Assembly (NCBI GenBank): GCA_032718865.1
Contig: JALUTQ010000004.1
Span: 1,798,001 to 1,862,000 of the forward strand
DNA: 64,000 nucleotides
Direction: 5' to 3'
Origin: Tilletia caries
Taxonomy: Eukaryota; Basidiomycota; Exobasidiomycetes; Tilletiales; Tilletiaceae
Shown piece by piece: positions 43,612 to 56,167 of the stretch (the stretch's first letter is position 1; each line of letters begins with the position of its first letter). A program made the translations under genes and the position numbers. Under the pieces are notes generated by a model that was not told the DNA's origin, searched no databases, and was given only the letters and a program-made list of their open reading frames with translations.

Positions 43612-44203
43612 TGCGTCTCGTCCCTCTTCCATCAGCCCCCGTTCCGAATCTGCAAAATCCGTACAAATCCCGCTTTCGCATTCATTCGTCACTGTCCTCC
43701 CTACCGAATCAAGCTGGTCCTTCGAGCCGTGTGGAGAGAGAGAGAGCGGTGATCTAGGGTGTATCTATAACAGGACAGGGTGCTTCGAAAAGTAAAAGGA
43801 AAGGAGAAAGGAGAAAGGAAAGCGATAAGGGGGAGGGGGGAAGGGGGGGTAACCAAGACGCTACACATTAACATTCTGTTTTTCTCTTCTTCTTCTTCTT
43901 CTTCGTTTGTTCAGAGACCAGGCATCCCATCAACGCCACCACCCACCTCCTCCTCCTCCTCGACCCGCGCCTCCCGCCGAAGGTGGTGGTCCCCCTCCCC
44001 CTCCTCCTCCTGCGTGCCCATTCCCATTCCCATTCCCACCCCAACTCCCGCCCCCACTCCCTCCTCCATAACCACCGGCATCATGCTGCTGATGGAAACC
44101 CCTCGACGGCCCCGCAGCAGCATTCCCCCCACCGCCGTTCTTCCACTGAACAGAAGACAACGGCGTCTCCGGCCGACTATTGTACGCACTCGACGGCATC
44201 GTA
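43612..44203. other. convergent gap, possibly coding for the helicase tail
   Basis: Between the DUF1764 stop and the helicase stop. The minus strand keeps a Gly-rich open frame from about 44230 to 43930 (YNSRPETPLSSVQWKNGGGG, then Gly/Trp-rich to GGGGGWWR). It looks like the true C-terminus of the helicase in a shifted frame, see findings. Confidence 0.45.
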
Positions 44204-46153
44204 CTATAACCCCCACCTCCCCCGCCCCTTCCACCCCCTACCCCCACTCCGGCCTCCAAAGCCATTGCTCCCCCCACTGACAGACGCAGGCGCCGACGAG
44301 TGATGGAAGCCGCCGTCCCCACCCCCGCTGGGCGTAGGAGGTCGAGTGGACGACTGCGATCCAGGCTGTTGTTGGTGGAAGTAATGGTACCCCTGCAAGA
44401 TCTGCGCAATGCCCATCGTCAACTTCTCCAGCTCCGCGCTCTCCCTCGCGCTGAGGGATAGGTCCCGCGGATCGCGCTGTGGCGCTCGCTGTTGCTGTTG
44501 CTGTTGCTGTTGCTGTCCTTGTTCTTGCTGTTGGTCACCATCCTGCTCGTCGTCGTCAGGAAGAGCTTCCATCTCGTCCTCCCCATCATCACTTCCACCC
44601 CGCCGAACCTGAGCTTGACCGAGCCGTCGCTGCTGCTGCTGCTGCTGCTCATGACTCCTCCAAGGCCTCTTCCCAATCCCCTGAAAGACCCTCAACATAC
44701 AAACATTCAACACAGCCTTCAACCGCTCCACATCGTCCAACGCATCAATATTCCCCGTCACCGGCAGCCAGCCGTCGCACTGTAGGCCCCGATGGTCGAC
44801 CCGGATGTCGTACGAGCCGAAGAGCAGGTACGAGAGCGGATCGACACGGGTGCACATCCGCAGCATCGTCTGCGGTTGGCTGTTGCTCGAGGAGGACATG
44901 TTCGTCGTGTTTTGTGTCTTTTCGCCGAAGGCGATTAGCTCGGTCTCGCCCCGTTGCAGGTTCGGCTCGTCCCTTGTGTACTTTTTGTTGCACAGACTTG
45001 ACGGATGCACAAAGCAGGACTGTTGCAAATCGATTTTTTTTTTTAGGGGGAGAAATGCGTTCACATCGTCAGCGCCTTCGTACACAACCTCAGCCCTCTC
45101 CAACACGCGAGAGAAGGAGGATGCCAGAGAGAGAGAGAGAGAGAGAGAGAGAAGACTCACCCGATCATGAGAAGTCCGATACGACGCCTTCTCCGTCGTC
45201 CGAATCGCAAAGTTCGGCGCAGCCGACATCGCAATCAGCGCAGCCAGCAACGGCGGCTTATCCGAATTGACGTTCAGCTCCGGCGAGTTCGACTCATACC
45301 TCGGCCCACTGCTCCAATTGCGCCCATACCCGCCCGCCGCCGGCCCGCGCGGTATGCCCTGATTCTCCTGCTCGCCCAACACGGCCCGAATGACACCCGC
45401 CTTCTCCATACTGGTGAACAAGTGCTCTTTGACCTGCTGCACCTGCAACAACGTAGCCTTACTCAAGAAGTTCTCCGAGCAGAACCGGTTCGCCTGTTGA
45501 TATTGGCCCCTCCCCTGCAGATCCCACCACGCATAGTACGCCCGCAACGCAGTGAGCGCGTCGGACCTGAAACCCGCAGGGCACCAGCTGCTCTTGATCG
45601 CGTCTGCTTGCGCTTTGAGGTGGATCGGCGCCATGAACGGGTCTCGACTCGTCAGGATCGCAGCGAGCGTCATGGCCGGGTCGAGACAGCGGAAAAAGGC
45701 GCCGTAGAGACAGAACTTGCCCATGAACGTATCCACAGGCAACTGGAGCAGCACCAACCCCAGACTGGTCAACTTGCCCATCACATCCAGCGCGCCCACC
45801 ATCTTCAGCCGCTCAATCGCCGCGCTGACCCGCTCAGGCGCCGGCGGCTCGATCGCAGAGCCCAACACATCTTCGACCTCCATACCCGGGATGGCGAGCG
45901 CTTTGACGTGCATGACCACATTGCTCAGATCTAAGCGTTTCATCTCGACCGTCTGGTTCACCCGGAGCTTGTCGTACCGCGCCTGACTCAGCACGCCGTA
46001 GTACTCCCCCGGACGATGTCGGCCCGCCCGACCGGCGCGCTGGTTCAGGTTGCTCGTGCCCACCCAGGCACTGACCAGACTCGACAGGTGTCGTTGCGGG
46101 TCGTACCGCTTCTCCTTGATCCGGCCCGTGTCCACCACGTACACCACATCCGG

Positions 46154-46188
<35 letters not shown>

Positions 46189-49039
46189 GGATGATCCTGC
46201 GGATCGACTTCGAGCGGGGCGGCTCAAAGACAGCCTGCTGCTCAGCAATGCTCACCGAGCTATGCAGCACGTGAATCTCGTACCGGTCCGGATCGTTAAA
46301 GGGCAGACCGAGGAGCGGGTACCGTCCCGGGTCCATCAGGATCGTGTTCACCGCCTTGATCTCGTCCCATCCCGGTAAGAAGACGAGCACGTGTCCGTCC
46401 TGGGATCGCGCAAGGACGTCGGCGACCATCATCGCGACGAGCGGGTACGGCAACTCGAGCACGTCCACCGTGTCCGCGCCTTCCCCACCACCGTTCGCGG
46501 CGCCGTGACGGACCTCCTGCATCCCCCCACGCTGCGTGATCTCCCGATCGAGATACTCCCTCACGTTCTTCTCCTGCCAGATCCAACCGCCCATGTTGGC
46601 AGGTAACTGCAGCGCCTGCAACTTCGGCACAATCTCCTCCAAGAAATGTTTCTGCACGGGGAAACTGCGTCCGGGGATATTGACCACGGGCGCCAGACGC
46701 TTGACCATTCCCCCTCCCGTTCCGACAGGCTGCGACTCCGCAAAGTAATTCTGGAAGAGCTCCGGATCGATCGTCGCGCTCATAAGCACAAGTTTCAACT
46801 CCGGTTTTCCCATCCGTTTCCGCTCCGCCAGCACGCGCCGGATGACAACAAGCAACAGATCCGTCTCCACATCCCGCTCGTGCACCTCGTCGACCACCAC
46901 GTGCGTCAGCGTGTCGAGCCAGGTATGGTCCTCCGCGCCATCGCCGAGCGAGTTCTGCAACCGGCGGAGGAAGACACCCGTGGTGCAGAAGGTGATCGAG
47001 CCGTTTGGTTTGGGAAGCTTGCTGTCGAAGCGGACTTGGTAGCCGACGCTCTGGCCGAGGGGCTCGCCGCGCTCGTTGGCGACACGCTGCGCGACACTGA
47101 TCGCGGCGATTCGTCTCGGCTGGGTACAGACGATGTTGCACTTCGCCCCTTCGCCGCGCATGATGAAGTCGTCGAAGAGGATTTGGGGGACCTAGTCATA
47201 GGGAGAGCGAGGAGGGCGAAAGGGATCAGGCACAACGCCGCTGAATGTTTCAAGAATATGAGAGTTGAGAAAAACGTACCTGCGTAGTCTTACCACTGCC
47301 CGTGGCCGCCATGCAAATCGTGACCTGGTTAAGCTCCACCTTAACAAGCACATCATCCGCCTGCTTCGTAACAGGCAAACTCAGCCTCTGCTCCCTCATC
47401 CGCGCATGCCGCTCATCAATCTGATACTGCTTCAACCCGTCCAACAGGTACTGGCTCTTCTCGCGCATGAGATCCTCCGACGGACGCGGCACCAGTCGAG
47501 CGCGGTTCAACGGCGCGTTCCCCGACCCCGATGCGGACTGCGACTGCGACTGCGCGCCTTCGCCCGCCATCTCCATCCCCGCCAAATCGCGGGGTCTCCG
47601 CGCGTACAGCTCCGTCGCACGAACATCCGTCACCAGCTGACAAATATCCTCATCAATCTCATCAACAAGGTCAAAGTGCATCCGCGGGGCGCTGCCCGGA
47701 CCACCCACTGGCGCGCCCGGTTTATGATTCGCGTCAAAGACCTGCCAGAGGGCCGGGTCGTGCGCTTCGACAACTTGGACGGCGTCGAGGTAGGTCTTTT
47801 CTTGTGCTGCCTTCTTGCTCGCGCCGATTCCCTTCCCGAGCTCGGCGCCGCCGATGATCATGGTGCATTCCCATACGGTGACGCCGCCGCCGGAGGGGCC
47901 TGCCGTCTTGCGTTTCTTGTTGGCTCCCTTGGTTTGTGCGGGTTCCCTGGGGAATTTGAAGTCCGGCTTACCGAATTTGAACTCGTTGCAGTAGAAAGCG
48001 ATGAACTCGCGTGCGCGCTCCGCGGTGATGCTCGTCTTCCCATCGGAGAGGAGGACGGTGTTGGCGCCGGGACCGAAGGAGCTGAGCGCTGTTCCACCGG
48101 CGGCAGCTGATTCGCCGAGGAGTTCGGCAGGGATGGCGCTTACGGCGGCACGCGCGGCTGCCTCTTTGTACGCAGCCGTCTTTCTGATGGGAAGTAGGTC
48201 GTGTTGGCAGAGTTGGGCGACGGCGTGGAGAGCCGCCAGCTTTTCTGCTGTCTTGGGGTTCTTATCGTCGCCGATGCCGACGATGTGTGGGTTGCTGGAG
48301 ACTGTAATTTGTGATCTGGCAGTGGGAGAATGTTTTGGCGATTTGATCAGATCAAGCCGCTGATAAGACGACAAGCAAGAGAAACTCACCTGACGATAGG
48401 CCCGCTGAGTCCCGCACCACCCATGAGCGCAGCGACTGCAGGCCCGCCCATTCCCGCGCCGCCGCCTAGTGCGATACCCTGAACATTGACAAAGCGAAGG
48501 GATACGTTTGCGCCCGGATACAGCACATGCGCATTCTGGACGAAGTGAACCAGAGGGTCTTTGGGAGCCTGGAGCCATGCCTGATTGAAGCTGACGGACT
48601 GGAAGACGGCGTGCTGGTATGTGGACTCGAGATAAGGGCGGTCGTAGTATGGAGGGTCGAGGGTGGGCAGCTGAGGTTTGGGCTTTGTGTTCTTTGATTT
48701 GGTTGACTTGCCTGCTGCTGCACCTGCGCGGCTGGATCCGCCTCTTCCTGCGGCTCCTCCGCGTCCCGCTGCGGCTCTTCCTCGACTGCCGCCGCCGCCG
48801 CCGCCGCCTCCTGGTTTGGCTGATGTAGAGGCTGAAGGGTTCTTGTCGGTGTCTGTGCGTGCTCTCCAGTTAGCTTGGCTCATGATGTCCGATGTTGGTG
48901 GTGGTGCTTTCTGTGTGTGTTGTTCTGGGTCTGATTCTGGATCTGGGGATAGTTCGAGATAGCGTTTCTTAGGAACTGTGGATGTTGTGGGAATAGGAAT
49001 AGAAGGTGCTGTGTTGTTGTTGTTGTCGCTGCTGTTCAT
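44204..49039 (-). CDS. DExH-box RNA helicase, RHA/DHX9-like
   Basis: Four exons (48390-49039, 47280-48294, 45161-47191, 44204-45019) give 1503 aa. Two N-terminal double-stranded-RNA-binding domains are seen: one around VHFVQNAHVLYPGAN...SNPHIVGIGDDKNPKTAEK, spliced across exon 1-2, and one around REFIAFYCNEF...VWECTMIIGG. The helicase core follows: ATGSGKTTQ (motif I, spliced at 47280), CTQPRRIAA, DEVH (about residue 656), LMSATIDPE, ETSITIPD and QRAGRAGR. The HA2 and OB-fold regions come next (HPSSL after the 141-bp intron 45020-45160), then a Gly-rich tail. Two dsRBDs plus an RGG-type tail fit RNA helicase A. The start at 49039 is chosen over 48883; a longer N-terminus to 49426 is unlikely. 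The stop at 44204 may be a frame break. Confidence 0.85.
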
Positions 49040-49491
49040 GGAGCGGTATAAGGTGTTCTTGTGTTCTTGGGGTGCTGTGCGTGCTGCTGTGATGGCTGCT
49101 CGTTTGCGTATCTTGCGCTGATGGGGGGCGCGTCCGTGTGTTTGTGTTTGTGTTTGTGTTTGTGCTGCTGTGCTGGTGAGAAGGCGTTGTTGTTGTCCGA
49201 TGCTCGTGATGAGCCGGCTCCGGAGCAGCCGGGCCGTGGTGTTTAGTGAGAGCGACAGCAGCGCGTCTGACGGGGTGAACGGTGAATGGTGAATGGTGAA
49301 TGGGGCGGTGGTAGTGAGTGCAAAGACTTTCTTCCTGTGCTGGGTGGAGCTGGAGAGTCGCAGACAGCAGAGGCGCAGAGGGAAGCGTGGGAATTTGACC
49401 ACCTCCACCTCCACCTCCACCTCCACATGAGGCCATCCTTAGACATCTCCAGCCTGGCCTCGACATTGACAACCAACTGCCCTTCCCAGCC
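49040..49491. promoter_or_regulatory. divergent promoter, helicase / Ser-rich protein
   Basis: A 452-bp head-to-head gap. It has a TGTGTTTGTGTTTG-type simple repeat (49138-49165) and a CACCTC array (49399-49428). No known site recognised. Confidence 0.4.
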
Positions 49492-49503
49492 ATGGCACTC
49501 GGT

Positions 49504-49543
<40 letters not shown>

Positions 49544-51289
49544 GCAGGGGGCAAGGTCGCGGTCGAGGCAGCGGTGGGCAAGGAAGTGCTCGCGCTCGTG
49601 GTCGTGGCCGCTCGCACGTCGCAGTGGACGAGTTCAAGGAGAAGAGCACACCCGCAGCACGCGCAGCCCAGCTCTTCCACCACGCCCGCCAGTCCGAACT
49701 CAACGCACGCAAGGACATCGCCAGCACCACGAAAGCAGCCATCGCAAAGCACGAAGCCGTCCAAAAAGCAGCAGCGTCCCTGTCCTCGTCTTCTGCTCAG
49801 GCCGGCTCTCAACTGCCCCTCGCTGAGCTCATCAAGGCGCTCTCGTCTTCAACTGATCCCGCAGCCGCGAATACGACCATCGACGTCCGAAGAGCCATGT
49901 CCCTCGCCAGAGCGTTGCTGAAATCAAATAGAGCATCCCTAGCCGCACTTGCAGACATCTCCAAACTCGTCCTCACCGACATCGTCCGCTGGCCCTCCTC
50001 CGACAAAGACATGAAGGGAAAAGTAGGCGACGCAGAGATCGCAAAGGCAGTCGCAGCCTGTCGACGAGCCGCACTCGAAATCGAGCAACATCCTCATCCT
50101 TCTTCTTCCTCCTCCTCGTCTGCAAAAACAACAACACTCTCCCCCGCGAAGGGATACTCATGGGAGGGCAAACGCGAAGCAAACGACCTCCAATCCTTCC
50201 TCGAGTCTCAATCCCCCTCCAAACGGCGCAAGATCACCCAAGCTGAAGAACGTCTCTCGCGCGAATGGGGAAATTTCCTTCTCCCACTCGACAGCCACGG
50301 CGACTCCGTCCGCTCCTCCACTGCTCAGATCGTTGCTGTCAAGGGCGAGCCCGGAGGGGAGGCGGATCAGGCATTGCCGCAGTATGAGATTCCTTGTGTT
50401 CTGGATGAGGGACTGCTTAAAGGGCGGAGTGCCCTTGTGAATCGGGCGCCAGTTATGACCCTTTGGACGACAATCTTGCTCGAACGTATGGGATTCCAGA
50501 GGAGGGAAGCTCTCAGTCTTGGTATGTCATTTTCCTTTCCCCTCACCAGTTTCCCTCACAGTGTGTCGTGCTGATGCTCTATCTTCCCACACGCACCCAC
50601 AGCGCAATGCTACGTCTCAACAACCTCCACCGCCCGCGCCGTCAACCTCGGCCTGGCCCCGTCAACCGATCGCGACAAGGCTTCCACCGCAGGTCCCAAA
50701 CAGCCACACTTCGTCCTCATGGGCGTCAAGCTGCCAGTCCTACAGCTCCAACAGCGCACAGCCTCGGGCGACGTCGGCGAGTATCGCGCCATCTATGACG
50801 GGCAGGTCGTCGACCCTCAGAAGGTTGGGACTTTCTATCTCGCGCTCGATGTTGTCTTATCAGCTGAATTTTTCTCCTTTGGGTGTGCGTCAGGCATTCG
50901 ACTACATCTTCCGCTCCTTCTACCAAACCCTGCCCTACATCCACGGCGCCCTCCTCCTCCTCGCAGACTCCTACCTCGACCCCACAGGACAGGACACAGA
51001 CGCGGACGAGCTCCACGCCGTCGCATGGGATCTCTACTGCGATTTCAGACCGGACACGGGGGGCGAGTGGGGGAAGAGGGCTAGGGTGAGCTGTGATGTT
51101 GTGCTCGGGTTGCGGAAGGGGTGGAGGGATCGGCTTAAGGAGAAGAAGGAGGGGGCGGAGGAGGTGCTGCGGCTGGAGGATAGGGAGAGAATAGCGGGGA
51201 CGGACAAGGTAAAAGAGAAAGTCGATCCCTCTCATCTACCATCAGCAGCGCCGTCGGTCAAGTCAGAACCCGCCAACGACGAGAATTGA
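49492..51289 (+). CDS. conserved-looking protein of unknown function, poly-Ser start
   Basis: Three exons (49492-50521, 50603-50823, 50894-51289) give 548 aa. The first residues are a poly-Ser run coded by an AGC microsatellite, then an Arg/Gly-rich RGRG stretch that may bind RNA. The middle part is helical and charged. The segment VNRAPVMTLWTTILLERMGF...REALSLGAQCYVSTT and the part HFVLMGVKLPVLQ, AFDYIFRSFYQTLPYIHGAL, AVAWDLYCDFRPD look like a real folded domain, but I do not recognise the family. The tail is charged (LKEKKEGAEEVLRLEDRERI). The second donor is GTTGGG, weaker than the others, but both phases fit. Confidence 0.6.
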
Positions 51290-52568
51290 TCCCGAATACA
51301 GGCCAAAGGAAACCGGCTCTGCATGCGAGTGATCTCCTGCGGCCACTCCCAACCCTTATTACCCACCATCGGAGGGGCTTCTATCGGCCACGATCTTCTC
51401 TCCCCCCACCCCGGCACCTTACGCACCCCCTGAACCCTCAGCCATCGTAAGCACATGCATCTACATCTCAAATCTTCCCCCGAAAACAGGGAAGTCTGCA
51501 CCTAGGCGTCTCTCATGTTGCGGTCGGAGCGGTGCCTTGGGGTTTCGGGAGTGCCTGCTATCCTCTACTTCGCCCTCCGTCTTCCCAGCCTTCTGCACTA
51601 ACGTTCCCAGGCGGAAACCCTTCTCCTCCGGGCATTTCTCTTCATCCCCAAGGGCCTAGGGCCCAGGGTTCAGCAGCGTCGGAACTCGGAAGCGCCCAGC
51701 CTTTATCGCGGGTCTCCCACATTCGTCGTCGACACCAGCCTCCCGGCTCCCCCGTCTTAGGACTGGATGACAGGACTACGAGCTTGGAATGTCCACGCAG
51801 CTGGGCTGGGCAGTCGGAGCCGGACGGGCCAAGGGCTTACCTACACCTGGCAGGAGCGGTGACTCTCCGACATGATTGGCGGACGTGCAGGGACGGGAGG
51901 CCGAAGCCAGTCGGAACGGAGGCTGATGCGCTGATCGCTGATGGGGAGAGAGGATTAACGTAATTTCCTGCCTGGCTTGCCTTGCCACCGCGACGTGAAT
52001 GGACTTTCTCTCCAATTCACTCATGTCTAACTAGTCTCGTCCCCAATGTCCATCGCAAATCTCGCCATGGAGATGTGGAAGGAGCGTGGATTGTTGCTGA
52101 GTGTACTGAAGCTTGGAACGAGAGAAGAGGTATAACTGTATACTCAGGCCAATACGGACAGAGGCTACGAGAGTTCTACGGCCTGAAGGTGGGGGACACC
52201 CGCGAGTGGAGCAGGTGAACGAGTGGGACGGTGGACAAGGGGGTACAGTACATTATCTGCGTTTCAAGGTTCATTGGCAACGTTTGGTATCTAAGGAGAA
52301 GGTTTTTCGTAAATATCGGTGACAGCGAGAGGAGAAGAGAGAGGAGAGAAGACGAGAGGCGCGGGGGTGCTCCGGTGGGTTCTCGAAAGGTTCTGGGAGT
52401 TGTGTGACAAAGCCCAAAGTGCAGGATGACTGGCCCCGTTGATGTCCTATGGGGCGTATGGTCCGTGGAACGACGACGGGGAGGAAGAAAAGAAGAAGAA
52501 GGATGGAGAGAGGGAGGAGGAGAGAATGACTCCTAAATTGGTCCGAACCGGAAGCGGGGGGACAGATT
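51290..52568. other. convergent intergenic region, 1.3 kb
   Basis: Tail-to-tail gap between the Ser-rich protein and the ammonium transporter. An open frame at 51532-51963 has no recognisable family. Nothing else seen. Confidence 0.35.
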
Positions 52569-54341
52569 TCATACAGGCGCATGCCGACCCTCCCCAAACC
52601 GATCCGTGTTCGTGACCGCACCCTTATCATCGCCGTTAAACGAGTGCGCAGGCGAGCCCTCCCCCAAGCTCTTTTCCCCAGCCATACTCGCACCAGCACT
52701 CGCCTCGACGTCCTGCAAGAACGAGTCGGGCAGGAGGAGGAACTGGATCTCCTCGCCGACCTGGGCGAGGTCGATCCCGATCGCTTCGTCGTTCTCGGAG
52801 GAACGGAAGTGGCAGTGCGGGATGCGGTCGATGGCGAAGAGGAGGATGAAGGTGACGAGGAAGGAGTAGCCGAAGCCGGCGGCGGAGTCTGCCAGTTGGT
52901 ATCCGACTGGGGTAGTGGAGGAAGCAAGGGGGAAATGAATGTCAGTATGTAGGGCCCCCACGATAGAGTAAAGGAAGAATTCCGGTGGCGAGACAAACTC
53001 ACGTTGGATCCAGTTGTGGTTGATGAAGCCGCCGTTGATGGCTACGGACCCATCAAAGCTAGCGACCCGGTTGTCCGCAAAGAAGGCAGTAAGGACGTTG
53101 CCGACCATCCCACCAACCCCATGCGCCGCAAAGATATCAAGCGCATCATCATACCCACCCAAGCTCTTCAAGCTCGTGGCAAAGTTACAAGCCGTGGCAC
53201 CAACCACACCAAAGGCAACAGCAGCCGGCGCACCCACGTATCCGGACGCAGGCGTGATCGCCACCAGGCCCGAGATCGCACCGGAGCAGAAACCGACGAC
53301 GGACCATTTACGCTCGAGACGCCAGTCGAGACACATCCATGTCAGACCGCCGACGGCGGCGGCGATGTTGGTTACCACGATGGCTTGGACGGCGCGGAGG
53401 TTGGCGCCAAGGGCTGAGCCGCCGTTGAATCCGTTCCAGCCGAACCAGAGGAGGGCAGTGCCGAGGACGACGTAGGCGACGTTGTGAGGTCGGCTGGTGG
53501 GGACGATTGGGGGCGATCGTTAGAACGGGGACAGGAAGGAAGGCTTTTGAGGTTGTTGTGAGCACTTACTATGCGAGAGCATCGGTGCCGTACCCTTTCC
53601 TTCGGCCGAGGAAGATACTGATGGCGAGAGCGGCGGTTCCGGAGGAGATGTGCACGGGCGTACCACCAGCGAAGTCAAGACCTGAAGAGTGAACAAAGGG
53701 GCCAAATGATTTTGAGTATTTGGGTACTGTTGCGAGAGTGCAGCGAAGTTGGATAACGTACCACCCAGGACACTTGACCATCCACGACCGACGTTCCATG
53801 TCCAGTTTGCGATGGGGTTGTAAACAATAGTGGACCAGGCGAAGGCGAAGATGAGGACGGGACCCAACCGTGCCCTGTCGGCGAAGGCGCCACAGGCAAT
53901 GACAGGCGTGATCGCTGCGAACATGGCCTGGTAGATGAAGTAGAGCAGCGCCGGCACAGTGGTGGCAATCGGAGTGGCCGAGTCCCACCCGGGGTACATG
54001 ATATCGACACCCTGCAGCCCAAAGTGCTTAAGGTCACCGATAAACTTGTTGGCGCCCGTAGAGAACGCAAGGGAGTAACCCCAGAAGAAGAACTCGAACA
54101 GGGCGACGGACATGACAGTCATGCTAACCCAGAGCATCGACAGGGCCGACTTCTGACGGAGCAGACCGGCGTAGAAGAATCCGAGCCCGGGGATCATGAT
54201 GAAGACGAGACCGGTGGAGATCAGGATGAAGGACATGTCGCCGAGGTTGTACAGGGCGGGCACGAAGGTTTCTGCGCCGGTGTCATCGATGTAGGTCGCC
54301 CCGGACGCGAGGTTGGTGTCGACATAGCTGACGTTGACCAT
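52569..54341 (-). CDS. MEP: ammonium transporter (Amt/Mep)
   Basis: Four exons (53762-54341, 53570-53681, 53003-53493, 52569-52906) give 506 aa. Mep proteins move ammonium across the plasma membrane through 11 spans. Seen: SFILISTGLVFIMIPGLGFF, YAGLLRQKSALSMLW, GGTPVHISSGTAAL with the first of the paired pore histidines, NPIANWTWNVGRGW, WFGWNGFNGGSALG, CGAFADRARLGPVLIF and DALDIFAAHGVGGMVGNVLTAFF with the second histidine. The last exon begins LGYQLADSAAGFGYSF, joined by the third splice, and ends in a ~75-residue acidic cytoplasmic tail. All three splice phases match. Upstream are several GATA words, which fits nitrogen control by a GATA factor (inference). Confidence 0.95.
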
Positions 54342-56167
54342 GGTTGGCAAATCAAGCTGGGGAGTGAGGGCTGCCTGCAGAAAGAAGTTGAGGAAGATGA
54401 CAGAGAGAGGCACAGAGGGAGAGGGAAGGGGGAGGGAGAGGAGATGAACGCTGAAGGGGGGGGGGGGGATATCAAAATGAGCCTCGAGCGTTGGAGCTGC
54501 CTTATATCGAAAGTCTATTGAGGACCTGAGCGAGCTGCGGGCGCTGAGGAAATCGAGGGAGATGTCACTGAGAATCAATGAGGATTGAGTCGGCGCACGG
54601 AGAGATAACGTTGTGCTCGCATTCCGCCTTGGCCGCCTTATCACTTGGCATCCTGCTCGCACTATCTCCCGCCTCTCATTCCCAGGCCCAGTCCTTGGCT
54701 CCCTATATAGTCCCTGTGCTGTAGTGTTACTCTTGTTAATGATGTTAGCTTAGGCTGAACGGTGGGAAAGGCAAAGGGCGATGGCCGATGGGGTGAACGA
54801 ATAACGGTGAACGTACGAAAACGAGGGACGAGCGAGCCTCATCTTGCCTGCAGGTTTATACAGAGTCCGCGCCGAATCTTGACAGCATGTTTACCTACTG
54901 CATGTTCGAGAAGAAATAAGAGCATATGAGCGAGATGCATGCAGCTTTATCGTCCTCGTCAGGCCTTGACAGGACTGGAGCAGCATGCGGAGCGCTCGAG
55001 ATAACGTTGAGATGTTCGATGTTGGATGCGGTCTGCGGAGCTGTAATGTATCACATCCATCGGCCACAGGCCGTCCGCCCACGGCCAGGGCTCAGAACTG
55101 AGAAGGCACAATGGCGCAGCTTAATATCTCACATGTCCTGGTTCCTGCAGCTGATAAGGAATTTCTCACACCTTACATCCGCTGCAGCGGAACAGCGCCT
55201 TGCCGCCTTGCCTCATCGTCGCCTCATCTGCCTGCCTGCTGCCTGACCGGCGACCGCTGTCCTTAAAGCTTCGAGCAGCGCGAACCGTGTCGCTGTCGAA
55301 ACTCGGAATGGCGCCTAACTGTGAGGTCCGAAGTTGGCTGGAGAATGGAGACGGCGAACGCTTTGAGATTTTGAGAGGCGAGAGGGCGCGAGGGCGTGGG
55401 AACTGGGAAGAGAAGCATGCATGCCTCATTTGGCCCTTATCTCCCGATCCACTAGCCTCAAATGCGGGACCTTATCGCACTTGCTTAATGCTTATTAGCT
55501 TGAGTTTCATTGACCAACGCAACAAACAAACGAACGCCAGGCGCCCTGGGCCTCATCGCGTCGTTCGGCGAGAGACGGAGCGGATGAGATCGGAGCACCC
55601 GGTAGCATCCGACATCTCCCCCAGACTCCCCAGTCCCCACTCCCCCACTTCCCGCTCATGCAATCTGTCCCTGCCCTGCGTCGGATCTAAAACGAGCACA
55701 GTTCAACCGGATCTTTATTTGAGGTTGAAAGAAGAAGGGAAGGAAGAGAAAGACGCCGATGGCTTCCTTGTCCGCTCTCCTCACTCGTCCATCTTTGCCT
55801 TCTGTGATCGATCATTTTGTCGCTGAGCTGGTCGATGCTGGCCGCTGGGAGGGGACTGCGGAACGCTGCGTGTGCCTACACGACCAGCATCCAGCATCCA
55901 GATGAAGAGTAGTGGTCAGCTGGGCTGAGTGGGCCGGAGATGAGCAAAGTGGGGGCCATGGCGATTAATTTTGGCGCCTGGCGGGGGGTTGCGGATGAAA
56001 GAAGCAGGAGCGAGTGACACTGATGCTGTGCTCGTACCTACGTATCTATGTATACTCCCCTTCCTCCCCGCGCATCGCCGTCCCCTTCCCTCTTCCCTAC
56101 CACCGCCATCCCTCTCTCTGCATCCCACCTTTCCCAAAGAAAAAAAACAATCCAATCGAAAGCAATC
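54342..56167. promoter_or_regulatory. divergent promoter region, Mep / YCII gene
   Basis: The first ~330 bp are the Mep promoter. They include a G-run (54457-54469), a GATAA at 54604-54608, and inverted GATA words CTTATC (54637-54642) and CTATC (54662-54666). The remaining ~1.5 kb to 56167 hold no recognised gene. 56040-56160 is C/T-rich, as in fungal 5' UTRs. Confidence 0.45.

Noticed and set aside
43780..44280. Plus-strand frame opposite the helicase tail
   Set aside because: It is the antisense of a Gly-rich coding region and reads as Pro/Ser/Thr low complexity.
45167..45934. 255-codon frame antisense to the helicase core
   Set aside because: Shadow of the GC-rich helicase; Arg-rich with no domain.
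51532..51963. 143-codon frame between two convergent genes
   Set aside because: No known family, Pro/Arg-rich, no sign of splicing or a promoter.
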